21,708 nucleotides of DNA from Tepidimonas sp. UBA997 (lineage in GTDB: Bacteria > Pseudomonadota > Gammaproteobacteria > Burkholderiales > Burkholderiaceae_C): contig DBAZ01000018.1 in the NCBI GenBank assembly GCA_002291945.1, positions 1 through 21,708 of the forward strand, read 5' to 3'. Below are positions 1-7,526 of the stretch, in pieces. Below the pieces are notes generated by a model that did not search any database, was not told the DNA's origin, and was given only the letters and a program-made list of their open reading frames with translations. The position numbers and the translations under genes were made by a program. Position 1 is the stretch's first letter, and each line of letters starts with the position of its first letter.

Positions 1-2208
1 CGGCTGTGGCTGCAGTCGATGACGCCGGCCGCCATTCGCGAAGCATTCGCTCACTTGCGCGAGGACGCGCAGATGCTGCCGCTCGCCGATGCGGCCCGCT
101 GCCGCTCGGAGGCCGACTGGCTGGTCGGCATCAACGGCACGCGCGCGATGACGGCCTTCAATTCGCGCGACGGCGGCTTCTACCTGACCACGGTCGGCCG
201 CGTGCAGACGCCGACGCTGGCCATCGTCGTCGAGCGCGAGGAGTGCATCCGCCGGTTCGTGCCGAAGGACTACTTCGAAGTCCGGGCGACGTTCGCCGCG
301 AAAGCGGGCACTTACGAAGGCCGGTGGTTCGACCCGACGTTCAAGCGCAGCGATGCCGAGCCCGACGGGCGTCCGGAGCGGCTGTTCGACGGCGAACGCG
401 CGGCGGCGATCGTGGCGGACTGCGCCGGCCGCACCGGCACGGTGGTCGACGAGGCCAAGCCGAAGACCGCACTCTCCCCGGCGCTGTTCGACCTGACGAC
501 CCTGCAGCGCGAGGCCAACGGCCGCTTCGGCTTCTCGGCCAAGACGACGCTGTCGATCGCCCAGGCCCTGTACGAACGCCACCGCGTGCTGACCTACCCG
601 CGGACCGACTCGCGGGCGCTCCCGGAGGACTACCTGCCGGTGGTGCGCAAGACGATGTCGATCCTGGAGGACGACCCCACGCTCGGCCGCTTCGCCCGGC
701 AGGTGCTGGCCTCGGACTGGGTGCGACCCAACAAGCGAATCTTCGACAACGCGAAGGTCAGCGATCACTTCGCGATCATCCCGACCGAGCAGCTGCCCAA
801 GCCGGGCGCGCTGTCGGAAGCCGAGCAGAAGGTCTACGACCTGGTGACGCGGCGGTTCCTCGCGGTGTTCTTCCCCGCGGCCGAGTACCTGGTGACGACA
901 CGCGTCACCACGGTCGAGGGCCATGCGTTCCGCACCGAGGGCCGGGTGCTGGTGAACCCCGGCTGGCAGGCGATCTACCAGCGCGACGCGTCGGCGGACA
1001 AGGAGAAGGACGCGCCGACGCTGCCAGCGGTGGCGCCCGACGAGGCGGTGCAGGCCGACCCGGTCGAGCGGCTGGCGCTCGCGACGCGGCCGCCGGCCCG
1101 GTACTCCGAGGCGACGCTGCTCTCGGCGATGGAGGGGGCCGGCAAGCTGGTCGAGGACGACGAGCTGCGCGAGGCGATGGGCGCGCGCGGCCTGGGCACC
1201 CCGGCGACGCGGGCAGCGATCATCGAGGGCCTGGTCAACGAGAACTACCTGATCCGCGAGGGCCGTGAGCTGCATCCGACCGCCAAGGCGTTCCAGCTGC
1301 TGACGCTGCTGCGCGGCCTCGGCGTGACGGAGCTGACCGCCCCCGAGCTGACCGGCGAGTGGGAGCACAAGCTCGCGCAGATGGAGCGCGGGCAGCTCGA
1401 CCGGTCGACGTTCATGCACGACATCGGCGAGATGGCGCGGCAGATCGTCGAGCGCGCGAAGAACTACCAGGCCGACACCGTCCCCGGCGACTACGCGACG
1501 CTGCGCACGCCGTGCCCGAAGTGCGGCGGCGAGGTCCGCGAGAACTACAAGCGCTTTGCCTGCTCGCAGTGCGACTTCTCGATCACCAAGATCCCGGGCA
1601 GCCGGCAGTTCGAAATCGCCGAGGTGGAGACGCTGCTCGCCGAGCGCACGATCGGCCCGCTGCAGGGGTTCCGCAGCAAGATGGGCCGGCCGTTCGCGGC
1701 GATCCTGAAGCTCTCGGCCGAGCACAAGCTCGAGTTCGATTTCGGCCAGGGGTCGGGTGACGGCGACGGCGAGGACGGCGAGGCGCCCGACTTCAGCGCG
1801 CACGAACCGCTCGGCGGCTGCCCGAAGTGCGGCTCGCGCGTCTTCGAGCACGGCATGAGCTACGTCTGCGAGAAGTCGGTCGGCCCGGGGCGCAGCTGCG
1901 ACTTCCGCTCCGGCAAGATCATCCTGCAGCAGCCGGTCGAGCCCGAGCAGATGCGCAAGCTGCTGAGCACCGGCAAGACCGACTTGCTGGACAAGTTCGT
2001 CTCCAACAAGACGCGCCGCGCCTTCAAGGCCTTTCTGGCCTGGGAGCCGGGCGCAGGCAAGGTGGCCTTCGAGTTCGAGCCGCGCACGAGCAAATACCCG
2101 CCGCGCAAGACGGCGGCCGCCAAAGCACCGGCCAAAAAAACAGCGGCCAAAAAAACAGCGGTCAGAAAAACAGTGGCCAGAAAGACGAATGCAAACACCG
2201 ATCGCTGA
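1..2208 (+). CDS. topB: DNA topoisomerase III (type IA), 5'-truncated by the window edge
   Basis: Type IA topoisomerase that relaxes negative supercoils and decatenates DNA through a 5'-phosphotyrosine intermediate. The frame is open from base 1 and begins RLWLQSMTPAAIREAF, an internal topoisomerase sequence, so the N-terminal Toprim region lies outside the window; 735 residues are visible. The active-site motif TYPRTDSR places the catalytic Tyr at about visible residue 199 (bases 595-597). Two C-terminal zinc-finger-like modules have Cys at about 505/508/521/524 and 607/610/623/633. The protein ends in a Lys/Ala/Thr tail of near-tandem AKKTA units, probably non-specific DNA binding. By eye the gene is more GC-rich, with more extreme G/C third positions, than the genes after it. 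It converges on the histidine kinase gene with an 11 bp gap. The family call is secure; the function of the tail is inferred. Confidence 0.95.
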   Translation, partial: RLWLQSMTPAAIREAFAHLREDAQMLPLADAARCRSEADWLVGINGTRAMTAFNSRDGGFYLTTVGRVQTPTLAIVVEREECIRRFVPKDYFEVRATFAAKAGTYEGRWFDPTFKRSDAEPDGRPERLFDGERAAAIVADCAGRTGTVVDEAKPKTALSPALFDLTTLQREANGRFGFSAKTTLSIAQALYERHRVLTYPRTDSRALPEDYLPVVRKTMSILEDDPTLGRFARQVLASDWVRPNKRIFDNAKVSDHFAIIPTEQLPKPGALSEAEQKVYDLVTRRFLAVFFPAAEYLVTTRVTTVEGHAFRTEGRVLVNPGWQAIYQRDASADKEKDAPTLPAVAPDEAVQADPVERLALATRPPARYSEATLLSAMEGAGKLVEDDELREAMGARGLGTPATRAAIIEGLVNENYLIREGRELHPTAKAFQLLTLLRGLGVTELTAPELTGEWEHKLAQMERGQLDRSTFMHDIGEMARQIVERAKNYQADTVPGDYATLRTPCPKCGGEVRENYKRFACSQCDFSITKIPGSRQFEIAEVETLLAERTIGPLQGFRSKMGRPFAAILKLSAEHKLEFDFGQGSGDGDGEDGEAPDFSAHEPLGGCPKCGSRVFEHGMSYVCEKSVGPGRSCDFRSGKIILQQPVEPEQMRKLLSTGKTDLLDKFVSNKTRRAFKAFLAWEPGAGKVAFEFEPRTSKYPPRKTAAAKAPAKKTAAKKTAVRKTVARKTNANTDR
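2116..2189 (+). repeat. 15-bp tandem repeat in the topB 3' end (AKKTA-type units)
   Basis: Bases 2131-2145 and 2146-2160 are identical 15-mers, each with a run of seven A. Bases 2161-2175 are a diverged copy, and partial copies flank at 2116-2130 and 2176-2189. The units encode Ala-Lys-Lys-Thr-Ala-like pentapeptides. Repeat number and A-tract length could vary by slippage. Confidence 0.85.
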
Positions 2209-2219
2209 CCCGCACCGGT

Positions 2220-3707
2220 TCATGCCGCTCCAAATCGCACGCTGACTCGCAAACCCCGGCGTGTCGGTCGGCCGGGGTAGGTGTCTTCCAGTTGCAGGGT
2301 GGCGCCATGCTGACGGGCGATCTCGAGCACGATCGCCAGACCCAGGCCGGAGCCGTCCACATTCGTTCCCAGCGCCCGATAAAACGGCTCCAGGACCAGT
2401 TCGCGTTCGGTCTCGGGGACGCCGGGCCCATCGTCTTCCACCTGCATCACCTGCACCCCGCTGAATCGGTCGATCCACAACCGGATGGTGACCAATCCAC
2501 CCGTCGGGGTGTAGTTCAGCGCGTTTTCCACGAGGTTGCGAACCAGTTCCCGTACCAGCGTCGGACTGCCCATCAAGGTGCATCCCTCGGGCACATGGTC
2601 GGGGCCTTCGTACCCCAGATCGATCTGTTTGTCGAGCGCCCGTGGCAAGGTGTCTTCAATGACCTCGGTGATGATCCGCCCCAGATCCACGGGTATCGCG
2701 GGCAGGCTGCGGCCCGTGGTTTCCGCGCGTGCGAGGGCCAGCAGTTGATTCACGGTATGGGTGGCTCGCATGCTGGACTTGGCAATCTGCTGCAGCGAGC
2801 GGTGGATGTCCTCCCCAGAAGCGGTCTGGGCCATTTCGGCCTGCATACGCAAACCAGCCAGCGGGGTTTTGAGTTGATGAGCGGCATCGGCCAGAAAACG
2901 TTTCTGGTTGCTCACCGACGTTTTCAAGCGATGCAACAGGTCATTGATGGAGGACACCAGCGGCGCGACTTCCTGAGGAACGTGCTCGTTGTCGATCGGA
3001 CTGAGGTCATCAGGTTTACGGGCCCGGATGCGTTGCTCCAGATCACTCAAGGGGCGGATGCCGCGGACCAACGCCATCCAGACCAGCAACACCGCCAGAG
3101 GCAGGATGATGAATTGCGGCACCATCACCCCTTTGATGATTTCGGTGGCCAGTTGGGATCGCTTGCCGTGGGTTTCAGCGACCTGCATCAGCACGAGGGG
3201 GGCGTCTATGTTGGGTCGTTGAACCCAGGTGTAAGCCACCCGTACACTGACCTCACGCACGGTGTCGTCGCGCAGATAGACCTCTCCCGGCCGAATCGCC
3301 CGTTCTGCAACGGGTGCCGGAAAATCGGGGTCCCCGCTGATCAGCCGTCCGCGGCTGTCTTGAACCTGAAAGAACACCAGGTCTGCATCGTCGGCGCGCA
3401 ACAAGTCTCTGGCCTGATTGCTCAGCGTGAACTGAGCCTGGCCGTCATGGACGACTACAAACTGGGTCAGCGCGAGCAGACTGTACTCCAGCGCACGGTC
3501 GTAGGGTTTGCTGGCGATGCCTTGCGCCACAAACCACGTCAGCGCCAGGGACAACGGCCACAGCAGCAGCAGCGGCGTGAGCATCCAGTCGAGAATTTCC
3601 CCGAACAAGCTGCGTTGCTCACGTTGGAACAGGCCGAACGACAGGGGCGGGTCGCGGCCCTCGGGCTGGGCATCGAGCGGCGCGGCGTCAGCCAGGGATT
3701 TTTTCAA
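2220..3707 (-). CDS. Sensor histidine kinase, TctE/2CSK_N type
   Basis: Inner-membrane two-component sensor kinase of 495 residues that should autophosphorylate and pass phosphate to the adjacent response regulator. Visible order: TM1 about 42-62, a periplasmic sensor region about 63-192, TM2 about 193-215, HAMP about 215-267, H-box FLADAAHQLKTPLAGL with phospho-acceptor His277, N-box NLVENALNYTP (391-401), G1 DDGPGV (425-430), F-box PFYR, and G2 GSGLGLAIV (452-460). The catalytic core is complete. The N-terminal region resembles the 2CSK_N domain of TctE, which senses tricarboxylates in Salmonella, but no tctCBA-type transporter genes are nearby, so the ligand is unknown. It overlaps the 3' end of the response-regulator gene by 20 bp, so the two are co-transcribed and probably translationally coupled. 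Confidence 0.93.
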   Translation of the reverse strand: MKKSLADAAPLDAQPEGRDPPLSFGLFQREQRSLFGEILDWMLTPLLLLWPLSLALTWFVAQGIASKPYDRALEYSLLALTQFVVVHDGQAQFTLSNQARDLLRADDADLVFFQVQDSRGRLISGDPDFPAPVAERAIRPGEVYLRDDTVREVSVRVAYTWVQRPNIDAPLVLMQVAETHGKRSQLATEIIKGVMVPQFIILPLAVLLVWMALVRGIRPLSDLEQRIRARKPDDLSPIDNEHVPQEVAPLVSSINDLLHRLKTSVSNQKRFLADAAHQLKTPLAGLRMQAEMAQTASGEDIHRSLQQIAKSSMRATHTVNQLLALARAETTGRSLPAIPVDLGRIITEVIEDTLPRALDKQIDLGYEGPDHVPEGCTLMGSPTLVRELVRNLVENALNYTPTGGLVTIRLWIDRFSGVQVMQVEDDGPGVPETERELVLEPFYRALGTNVDGSGLGLAIVLEIARQHGATLQLEDTYPGRPTRRGLRVSVRFGAA

Positions 3708-4362
3708 GGCAGTACCCCAGACCGCGCACGGTGGCTATGCGTATGGGGCCTTTTTCGATCTTCTTGCGCAGACGGTGGATATAGACCTCGATGGCGTTGT
3801 TGCTCACTTCCTCGCCCCATTCGCACAGCCGTTCGACCAGTTGCTCCTTGCTGACCAGTCGGCCCGCCCGTTGCAGCAGCACTTCCAGCAGACCCAGCTC
3901 ACGCGCTGACAGATCCACCATCTTGCCGTCGATGGTGGCCACTCGACCCGCCTGGTCGTACACCAGCGGCCCGTGCCTGATCTGGCTGCTGGCCGCGCCG
4001 TTGCCGCGCCGCACCAGCGCCCGCACGCGGGCTTCCAGTTCTTGCAGGGCGAACGGCTTGGCCATGTAATCGTCGGCACCCAGATCGAGCCCGCGTACCC
4101 GCTCATCGACCCCGTCGGCTGCCGTCAGGATGAGCACCGGCAGGGTGGAGCGGCGGCTGCGCAGCCGTTTCAGGACTTCCAGCCCGTGCATACGGGGCAG
4201 ACCGAGATCGAGGATCAGCAAGTCGAATTCGTTGTTGGTCATGAGTGCCGCGTCGGCCTCAGCGCCGCTGGCCACGTGGTCCACGGCGGCTCCGGCAGCG
4301 CGCAAGGTTCGCAGCAAGCCGTCAGCCAGCACCTGGTCGTCTTCGGCAATCAGAATCCGCAT
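3688..4362 (-). CDS. OmpR/PhoB-family response regulator (TctD-like)
   Basis: DNA-binding response regulator of 224 residues, partner of the overlapping histidine kinase. The receiver domain (1-112) has the acidic pair D8/D9, phospho-acceptor D52 in LLILDLGLP, T80 and K102 (YMAKPF). The C-terminal winged helix (about 128-222) ends with the typical AIEVYIHRLRKKIEKGPIRI and TVRGLGYCL sequences. I chose ATG 4362 (MRILIAEDDQ) because GAGGAGA lies five bases upstream and the receiver fold starts there; an in-frame ATG at 4398 would add 12 residues with no domain support. It follows marR on the same strand after a 76 bp gap that contains its own promoter candidate. Targets unknown. Confidence 0.94.
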   Translation of the reverse strand: MRILIAEDDQVLADGLLRTLRAAGAAVDHVASGAEADAALMTNNEFDLLILDLGLPRMHGLEVLKRLRSRRSTLPVLILTAADGVDERVRGLDLGADDYMAKPFALQELEARVRALVRRGNGAASSQIRHGPLVYDQAGRVATIDGKMVDLSARELGLLEVLLQRAGRLVSKEQLVERLCEWGEEVSNNAIEVYIHRLRKKIEKGPIRIATVRGLGYCLEKIPG

Positions 4363-4414
4363 CGGGGTCTCCTCGTGGGCACGGCGCGGAGGGCGCACGG
4401 CCTATACGTGTTGC

Positions 4415-4442
4415 ATTTTAGGGGGTCGTTGCCCGGGGTCAA
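4415..4442 (-). promoter_or_regulatory. Sigma70-type promoter for the response regulator-histidine kinase pair
   Basis: Reading the minus strand, TTGACC (4442-4437) is followed after 16 bp by TAAAAT (4420-4415), each matching consensus at 5 of 6 positions. The -35 box overlaps the stop codon of the upstream marR gene. The start site would be near 4408, giving a leader of about 45 nt with a good Shine-Dalgarno. The two-component pair therefore probably has its own transcription start. Confidence 0.6.
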
Positions 4443-4954
4443 TAGTCCTGCGCATAGGCCTCCAGCCCCAAGGCCACCACCGTAGCCACCTGCTCGCCCA
4501 CTGCCTGGCGAAACTCGGCTTCGGCCTGCTGCACCGCTGCGCGAAAGGCCTCCAGCCAATCCAGCCCGGCGGGGGTGAACACGATCAGCTTGGCGCGGGC
4601 ATCGCGCTCATCCACCTGGCGCACGACCAAGCCCCAGGCTACGCACTGATCGACCAGATCGCCCATGGCTTGCTTGCTCATGCCCGCGCTCAGGGCCAGT
4701 TCGCTCAGACGCGAGCCGTTGAGCGACAGATGCCGGGTGATGTGGACGATCGCCGCCCCCACCTGCCCGCGTGCGGCCAGGTGCGACAGCGCCAGCGGGG
4801 CGCGCGGCGAGTGGGTCATCAGCGCCAGCACACGCTCGTCAAAGCGGCGCAGTGCATGCCCCATCAGACGACCCAGATGCGTCAGACGCCACCCCGGGTC
4901 GGCCACCTGCACGCGACGAGGGTGGCTGGGCTTGGAAGGTGGGTCGGATGGCAT
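4439..4954 (-). CDS. MarR-family transcriptional regulator
   Basis: Dimeric winged-helix regulator, 171 residues from ATG 4954. After an N-terminal dimerisation helix region (about 22-48), the helix-turn-helix covers about 80-112 (LNGSRLSELALSAGMSKQAM, then GDLVDQCVAWGLV). The wing follows with VDERDARAKLIVFTPAG, the classic MarR D-x-R-D-x-R-A-K-x-x-x-x-T pattern. A C-terminal helix completes the dimer interface. The start is uncertain: an in-frame TTG at 4993 would add 13 residues (MLPTHSRPFSDPP), and neither start has a convincing Shine-Dalgarno. The gene is divergent from recA and precedes the two-component genes on the same strand. MarR proteins often repress their own divergent intergenic region, so recA or marR itself may be a target (inference). 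The ligand cannot be told. Confidence 0.85.
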   Translation of the reverse strand: MPSDPPSKPSHPRRVQVADPGWRLTHLGRLMGHALRRFDERVLALMTHSPRAPLALSHLAARGQVGAAIVHITRHLSLNGSRLSELALSAGMSKQAMGDLVDQCVAWGLVVRQVDERDARAKLIVFTPAGLDWLEAFRAAVQQAEAEFRQAVGEQVATVVALGLEAYAQDY

Positions 4955-5016
4955 GGGAGGGTCGGAAAAAGGGCGGGAATGAGTGGGCAACAAAAGGAAT
5001 TAAATCGTAAGGCAAA

Positions 5017-5046
5017 TTGACTAAAAAATGAAAGAATATTTATTTA
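5017..5046 (+). promoter_or_regulatory. Candidate recA promoter in the AT-rich marR/recA spacer
   Basis: TTGACT at 5017-5022 and TATTTA at 5041-5046 are 18 bp apart, in an AT-rich stretch (about 4990-5050) that stands out from the GC-rich surroundings. The assignment of -10 is loose because several AT-rich hexamers overlap. I found no CTG-N10-CAG type LexA site between 4955 and 5136. Confidence 0.4.
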
Positions 5047-5049
5047 TTC
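5034..5049. promoter_or_regulatory. Imperfect palindrome, possible MarR operator
   Basis: GAATATTTATTTATTC has 5-bp inverted arms (GAATA and TATTC) around a 6-bp spacer. Its length and symmetry suit a MarR-family operator, and it overlaps the putative recA -10 region between marR and recA. AT-rich sequence yields such palindromes by chance, so this is only a candidate. Confidence 0.3.
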
Positions 5050-5091
5050 GGCGCTACACTGCTATCCAAGCACCGACGCCAAGTCACCGAA

Positions 5092-5106
5092 ACCAGGGAG
5101 GCTGGT
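5092..5106 (+). other. Small hairpin in the recA leader
   Basis: ACCAG (5092-5096) pairs with CTGGT (5102-5106) around a GGAGG loop. It lies about 30 nt upstream of the recA start. The loop resembles a Shine-Dalgarno but is too far from the recA ATG to serve it. A role in mRNA stability or leader regulation is possible but not shown. Confidence 0.3.
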
Positions 5107-5136
5107 GCTTCAACCCCATGTTTTTCAAGGATGATC

Positions 5137-6198
5137 ATGAACGCCAGCGCAAGCAAACCGCAAGACAGCGAAAAAGCCAAAGCCCTGCAAGCCGCGCTTG
5201 CCCAGATCGAAAAGCAGTTCGGCAAGGGCACCATCATGCGCCTCGGTGAAGGCGAGGCCATCGCCGACATTCAGGTCGTCTCCACCGGCTCGCTGGGGCT
5301 GGACGTGGCCTTGGGTGTGGGTGGCCTGCCCCGAGGCCGCGTGATCGAGATCTATGGCCCGGAATCGTCCGGCAAGACCACGCTGACGCTGCAGGTGATT
5401 GCCGAAATGCAGAAAATCGGGGGCACCTGTGCCTTTGTCGATGCCGAACACGCCCTCGACGTGCAGTACGCGCAGAAGCTGGGCGTGAACCTGCACGACA
5501 TCCTGATCTCGCAGCCCGACACCGGCGAGCAGGCACTGGAAATCGTGGACAGCCTGGTGCGCTCGGGTGCCGTGGACCTGATCGTGGTGGACTCGGTGGC
5601 CGCGCTCACGCCGAAGGCGGAAATCGAAGGCGACATGGGCGACAGCCTGCCCGGCCTGCAGGCCCGCCTGATGAGCCAGGCGCTGCGCAAACTCACCGCC
5701 ACCATCAAAAAGACCAACTGCATGGTCATTTTCATCAACCAGATACGCATGAAGATCGGCGTCATGTTTGGCAGCCCCGAAACCACCACCGGCGGCAACG
5801 CGCTCAAGTTTTACGCCTCGGTGCGGATCGACATCCGCCGCACCGGCTCGATCAAAAAGGGCGAGGAGGTCATCGGCAGCGAGACCAAGGTCAAAGTGGT
5901 GAAAAACAAGGTCGCCCCGCCGTTCAAGACCGCCGAATTCGACATCATGTATGGCGAAGGCATCAGCCGCGAGGGCGAAGTGGTCGATCTGGGCGTGCTG
6001 CACAAGGTGGTGGAAAAATCCGGTGCCTGGTATGCCTACGACGGCGAAAAAATCGGCCAGGGCCGCGAGAACGCACGCGAATTCCTGCGCGAGAACCCGG
6101 CGCTGGCGTGCGAGATCGAAAACAAGATCCGCACCGCCCTCAACGTGCCTTTGCTGCCCGCTGGCGCGGCCCAAGAAGGCGTTGCCGCCGCAGCATGA
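5137..6198 (+). CDS. recA: Recombinase RecA
   Basis: RecA forms ATP-dependent filaments on single-stranded DNA, drives strand exchange and stimulates LexA self-cleavage. From ATG 5137 the protein has 353 residues, normal for the family. Walker A is GPESSGKTT (74-82) and Walker B is LIVVD (148-152). Other hallmarks are the MAW-like NQIRMKIGVMFGSPETTTGG stretch and the C-terminal KIGQGRENAREFL region. I prefer 5137 to ATG 5131 because AAGGA (5127-5131) is five bases from 5137 but overlaps 5131; the difference is two residues. The gene overlaps recX by 4 bp (ATGA). It is divergent from a MarR gene, and no LexA box is visible upstream. The identity is certain. Confidence 0.98.
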   Translation: MNASASKPQDSEKAKALQAALAQIEKQFGKGTIMRLGEGEAIADIQVVSTGSLGLDVALGVGGLPRGRVIEIYGPESSGKTTLTLQVIAEMQKIGGTCAFVDAEHALDVQYAQKLGVNLHDILISQPDTGEQALEIVDSLVRSGAVDLIVVDSVAALTPKAEIEGDMGDSLPGLQARLMSQALRKLTATIKKTNCMVIFINQIRMKIGVMFGSPETTTGGNALKFYASVRIDIRRTGSIKKGEEVIGSETKVKVVKNKVAPPFKTAEFDIMYGEGISREGEVVDLGVLHKVVEKSGAWYAYDGEKIGQGRENAREFLRENPALACEIENKIRTALNVPLLPAGAAQEGVAAAA

Positions 6199-6707
6199 TG
6201 AGCAGCTCGGCGCCGTCGCGGCCGGCACCGACGCTGAAGGCGCGGGCCTTGCGCCACCTCGCACGGCGCGAGCACTCACGCGCCGAACTGGCTGGCAAAC
6301 TGGCACCACACGAGCCCGATGCGGCGTTGGTGCAGCAGTTGCTGGATCAACTGCAAGCCCAGGGCTGGCTGTCGGATGAGCGGTTTGCCGCAGCCTTGGT
6401 TCGGGCCAAAGCCAGCCGCTATGGCGTGCGGCGCCTGCGTGCCGACCTGCAAGCCAAGGGCTTGAGCGCCGCATCTGCCACCCACGCGCTGCAGAGCCAC
6501 CCGAGCGACGAGCTCGACCGGGCGCACGCCTGGTGGCTGCGCAAGTTCGGCCAACCGCCGCAGACCCCCCACGAGCGGGCCAAACAGGTGCGACACCTGC
6601 TGTCTAGGGGGTTCGAGCCGGACGTGGTACGGCGCGTGGTGCCAGGTGTCGAGCCGGGTGTGGCACCGGACACGGCGGCGCACGACGGGGAAGCCATCGA
6701 CGACTGA
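6195..6707 (+). CDS. recX: Regulatory protein RecX
   Basis: RecX binds RecA filaments and limits their extension and activity. The protein has 170 residues, built of the helical three-tandem-repeat type, with typical stretches LKARALRHLARREHSRAEL, LVQQLLDQLQAQGWLSDERF and SRYGVRRLRADLQAKGL. It starts at ATG 6195, overlapping the recA stop as ATGA, so translation is probably coupled and RecX dosage tied to recA. A second ATG follows immediately at 6198. The last 25 or so residues (after VVRRVVPG) are low in complexity and probably not part of the fold. The hydrolase gene follows 11 bp downstream and may be in the same transcript. Confidence 0.93.
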   Translation: MMSSSAPSRPAPTLKARALRHLARREHSRAELAGKLAPHEPDAALVQQLLDQLQAQGWLSDERFAAALVRAKASRYGVRRLRADLQAKGLSAASATHALQSHPSDELDRAHAWWLRKFGQPPQTPHERAKQVRHLLSRGFEPDVVRRVVPGVEPGVAPDTAAHDGEAIDD

Positions 6708-6718
6708 CCGGGGCGGCC

Positions 6719-7525
6719 ATGCGCACGATACGCTTCATCGGCCAGTTGGCCCTCATGGCCGCGCTGTTTCTTGGCAGTCTGACCCTTTTTCAGCACCACA
6801 TGCTTTACTTTCCACAAAACACGCCGCTCGCCGACGTGCTGCTACAGGCGCAGTCCCGCGGACTCGAGCGCTGGCCAACCGAAGGGGACTACCGGGGTCT
6901 GGTGCGGGAGCCGACGGGGCCTGCGCGGGCCACGCTGGTGATTTTTCATGGCAACGCCGGGCAAGCCTGGCACCGCGCCCATTACGCCGACCTCAGCCAG
7001 CTCGGGCTGCGCGTCATTCTGGCCGAATACCCCGGCTACGGCCCACGCAGCGGCACCTTGCGGGAAGCCGCACTGGTGGCCGACGCCGCCGAAACCATCA
7101 CCCGGGCACGGCAGCAATTTGGCGATCCGGTGCTGGTGCTTGGCGAGTCCCTGGGCGCGGGTGTTGCGGCAGCGGCCTTTGCCCAGGTACCCGGCTCGGT
7201 CGCGGGGCTGTTGCTCATCACCCCTTGGGATCGTTTGGTGAACGTTGCCCAGCACCACTACCCCTGGCTGCCGGTACGCTGGCTGCTGCGTGACCGGTAC
7301 GACAGTCAGCAGCACCTAGCTCAGGCCACGGTACCAATCGCCGTGGTGGTGGCCGAGCGCGACACCATCGTACCCGCCCGCTTCGGCGAGCGACTGTACC
7401 TTGAACTGCCCACACCGCGACATATCTGGCGTCTGCCACAAGCCGGGCACAACGACTGGCTGGCCCATGTCGACGCAGCCTGGTGGCAGGAAGTGTTCGA
7501 CTTCCTGCTGCCCCTGCTGCCGTGA
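6719..7525 (+). CDS. Membrane-anchored alpha/beta hydrolase (serine hydrolase, Bem46/ABHD13-like)
   Basis: Alpha/beta-fold hydrolase of 268 residues. An N-terminal hydrophobic helix (about 5-24) suggests an inner-membrane anchor or uncleaved signal. The oxyanion-hole motif is FHGNAG (76-81), the nucleophile elbow is GESLGAG with Ser144, and likely triad partners are Asp215 (VVAERDTIVPA) and His244 (QAGHNDW). The architecture fits the Bem46/ABHD13 or YfhR-like group, whose substrates are poorly known; esterase or thioesterase activity is likely, but the substrate cannot be inferred. The ATG has GGGGCGG just upstream. It lies 11 bp after recX, probably read with recA-recX, and its stop is one base from that of the convergent pntB. 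Confidence 0.85.
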   Translation: MRTIRFIGQLALMAALFLGSLTLFQHHMLYFPQNTPLADVLLQAQSRGLERWPTEGDYRGLVREPTGPARATLVIFHGNAGQAWHRAHYADLSQLGLRVILAEYPGYGPRSGTLREAALVADAAETITRARQQFGDPVLVLGESLGAGVAAAAFAQVPGSVAGLLLITPWDRLVNVAQHHYPWLPVRWLLRDRYDSQQHLAQATVPIAVVVAERDTIVPARFGERLYLELPTPRHIWRLPQAGHNDWLAHVDAAWWQEVFDFLLPLLP

Positions 7526-7526
7526 A

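Noticed and set aside
2131..2160. A7 tracts as a programmed -1 frameshift site
   Set aside because: The reading frame places the A run as codons AAA AAA Axx after C, not the A AAA AAG type arrangement, and no stimulatory structure is evident.
1827..3854. 675-codon plus-strand frame running through the topB tail and opposite the kinase
   Set aside because: Gln/His/Arg-rich translation without domains; the kinase on the other strand has complete motifs. It matters only as a possible frameshift extension of topB, with no evidence of use.
5118..5249. Possible leader peptide frame (MFFKDDHERQ) overlapping recA
   Set aside because: It overlaps recA out of frame and is highly basic; the AAGGA Shine-Dalgarno is better placed for recA, and GGAGG upstream is about 16 nt away.
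5125..6474. Long open frame antisense to recA/recX (449 codons)
   Set aside because: Strongly biased Ala/His/Gly/Asp composition with no recognisable domain, lying exactly opposite the third-position pattern of recA; a GC-driven shadow.
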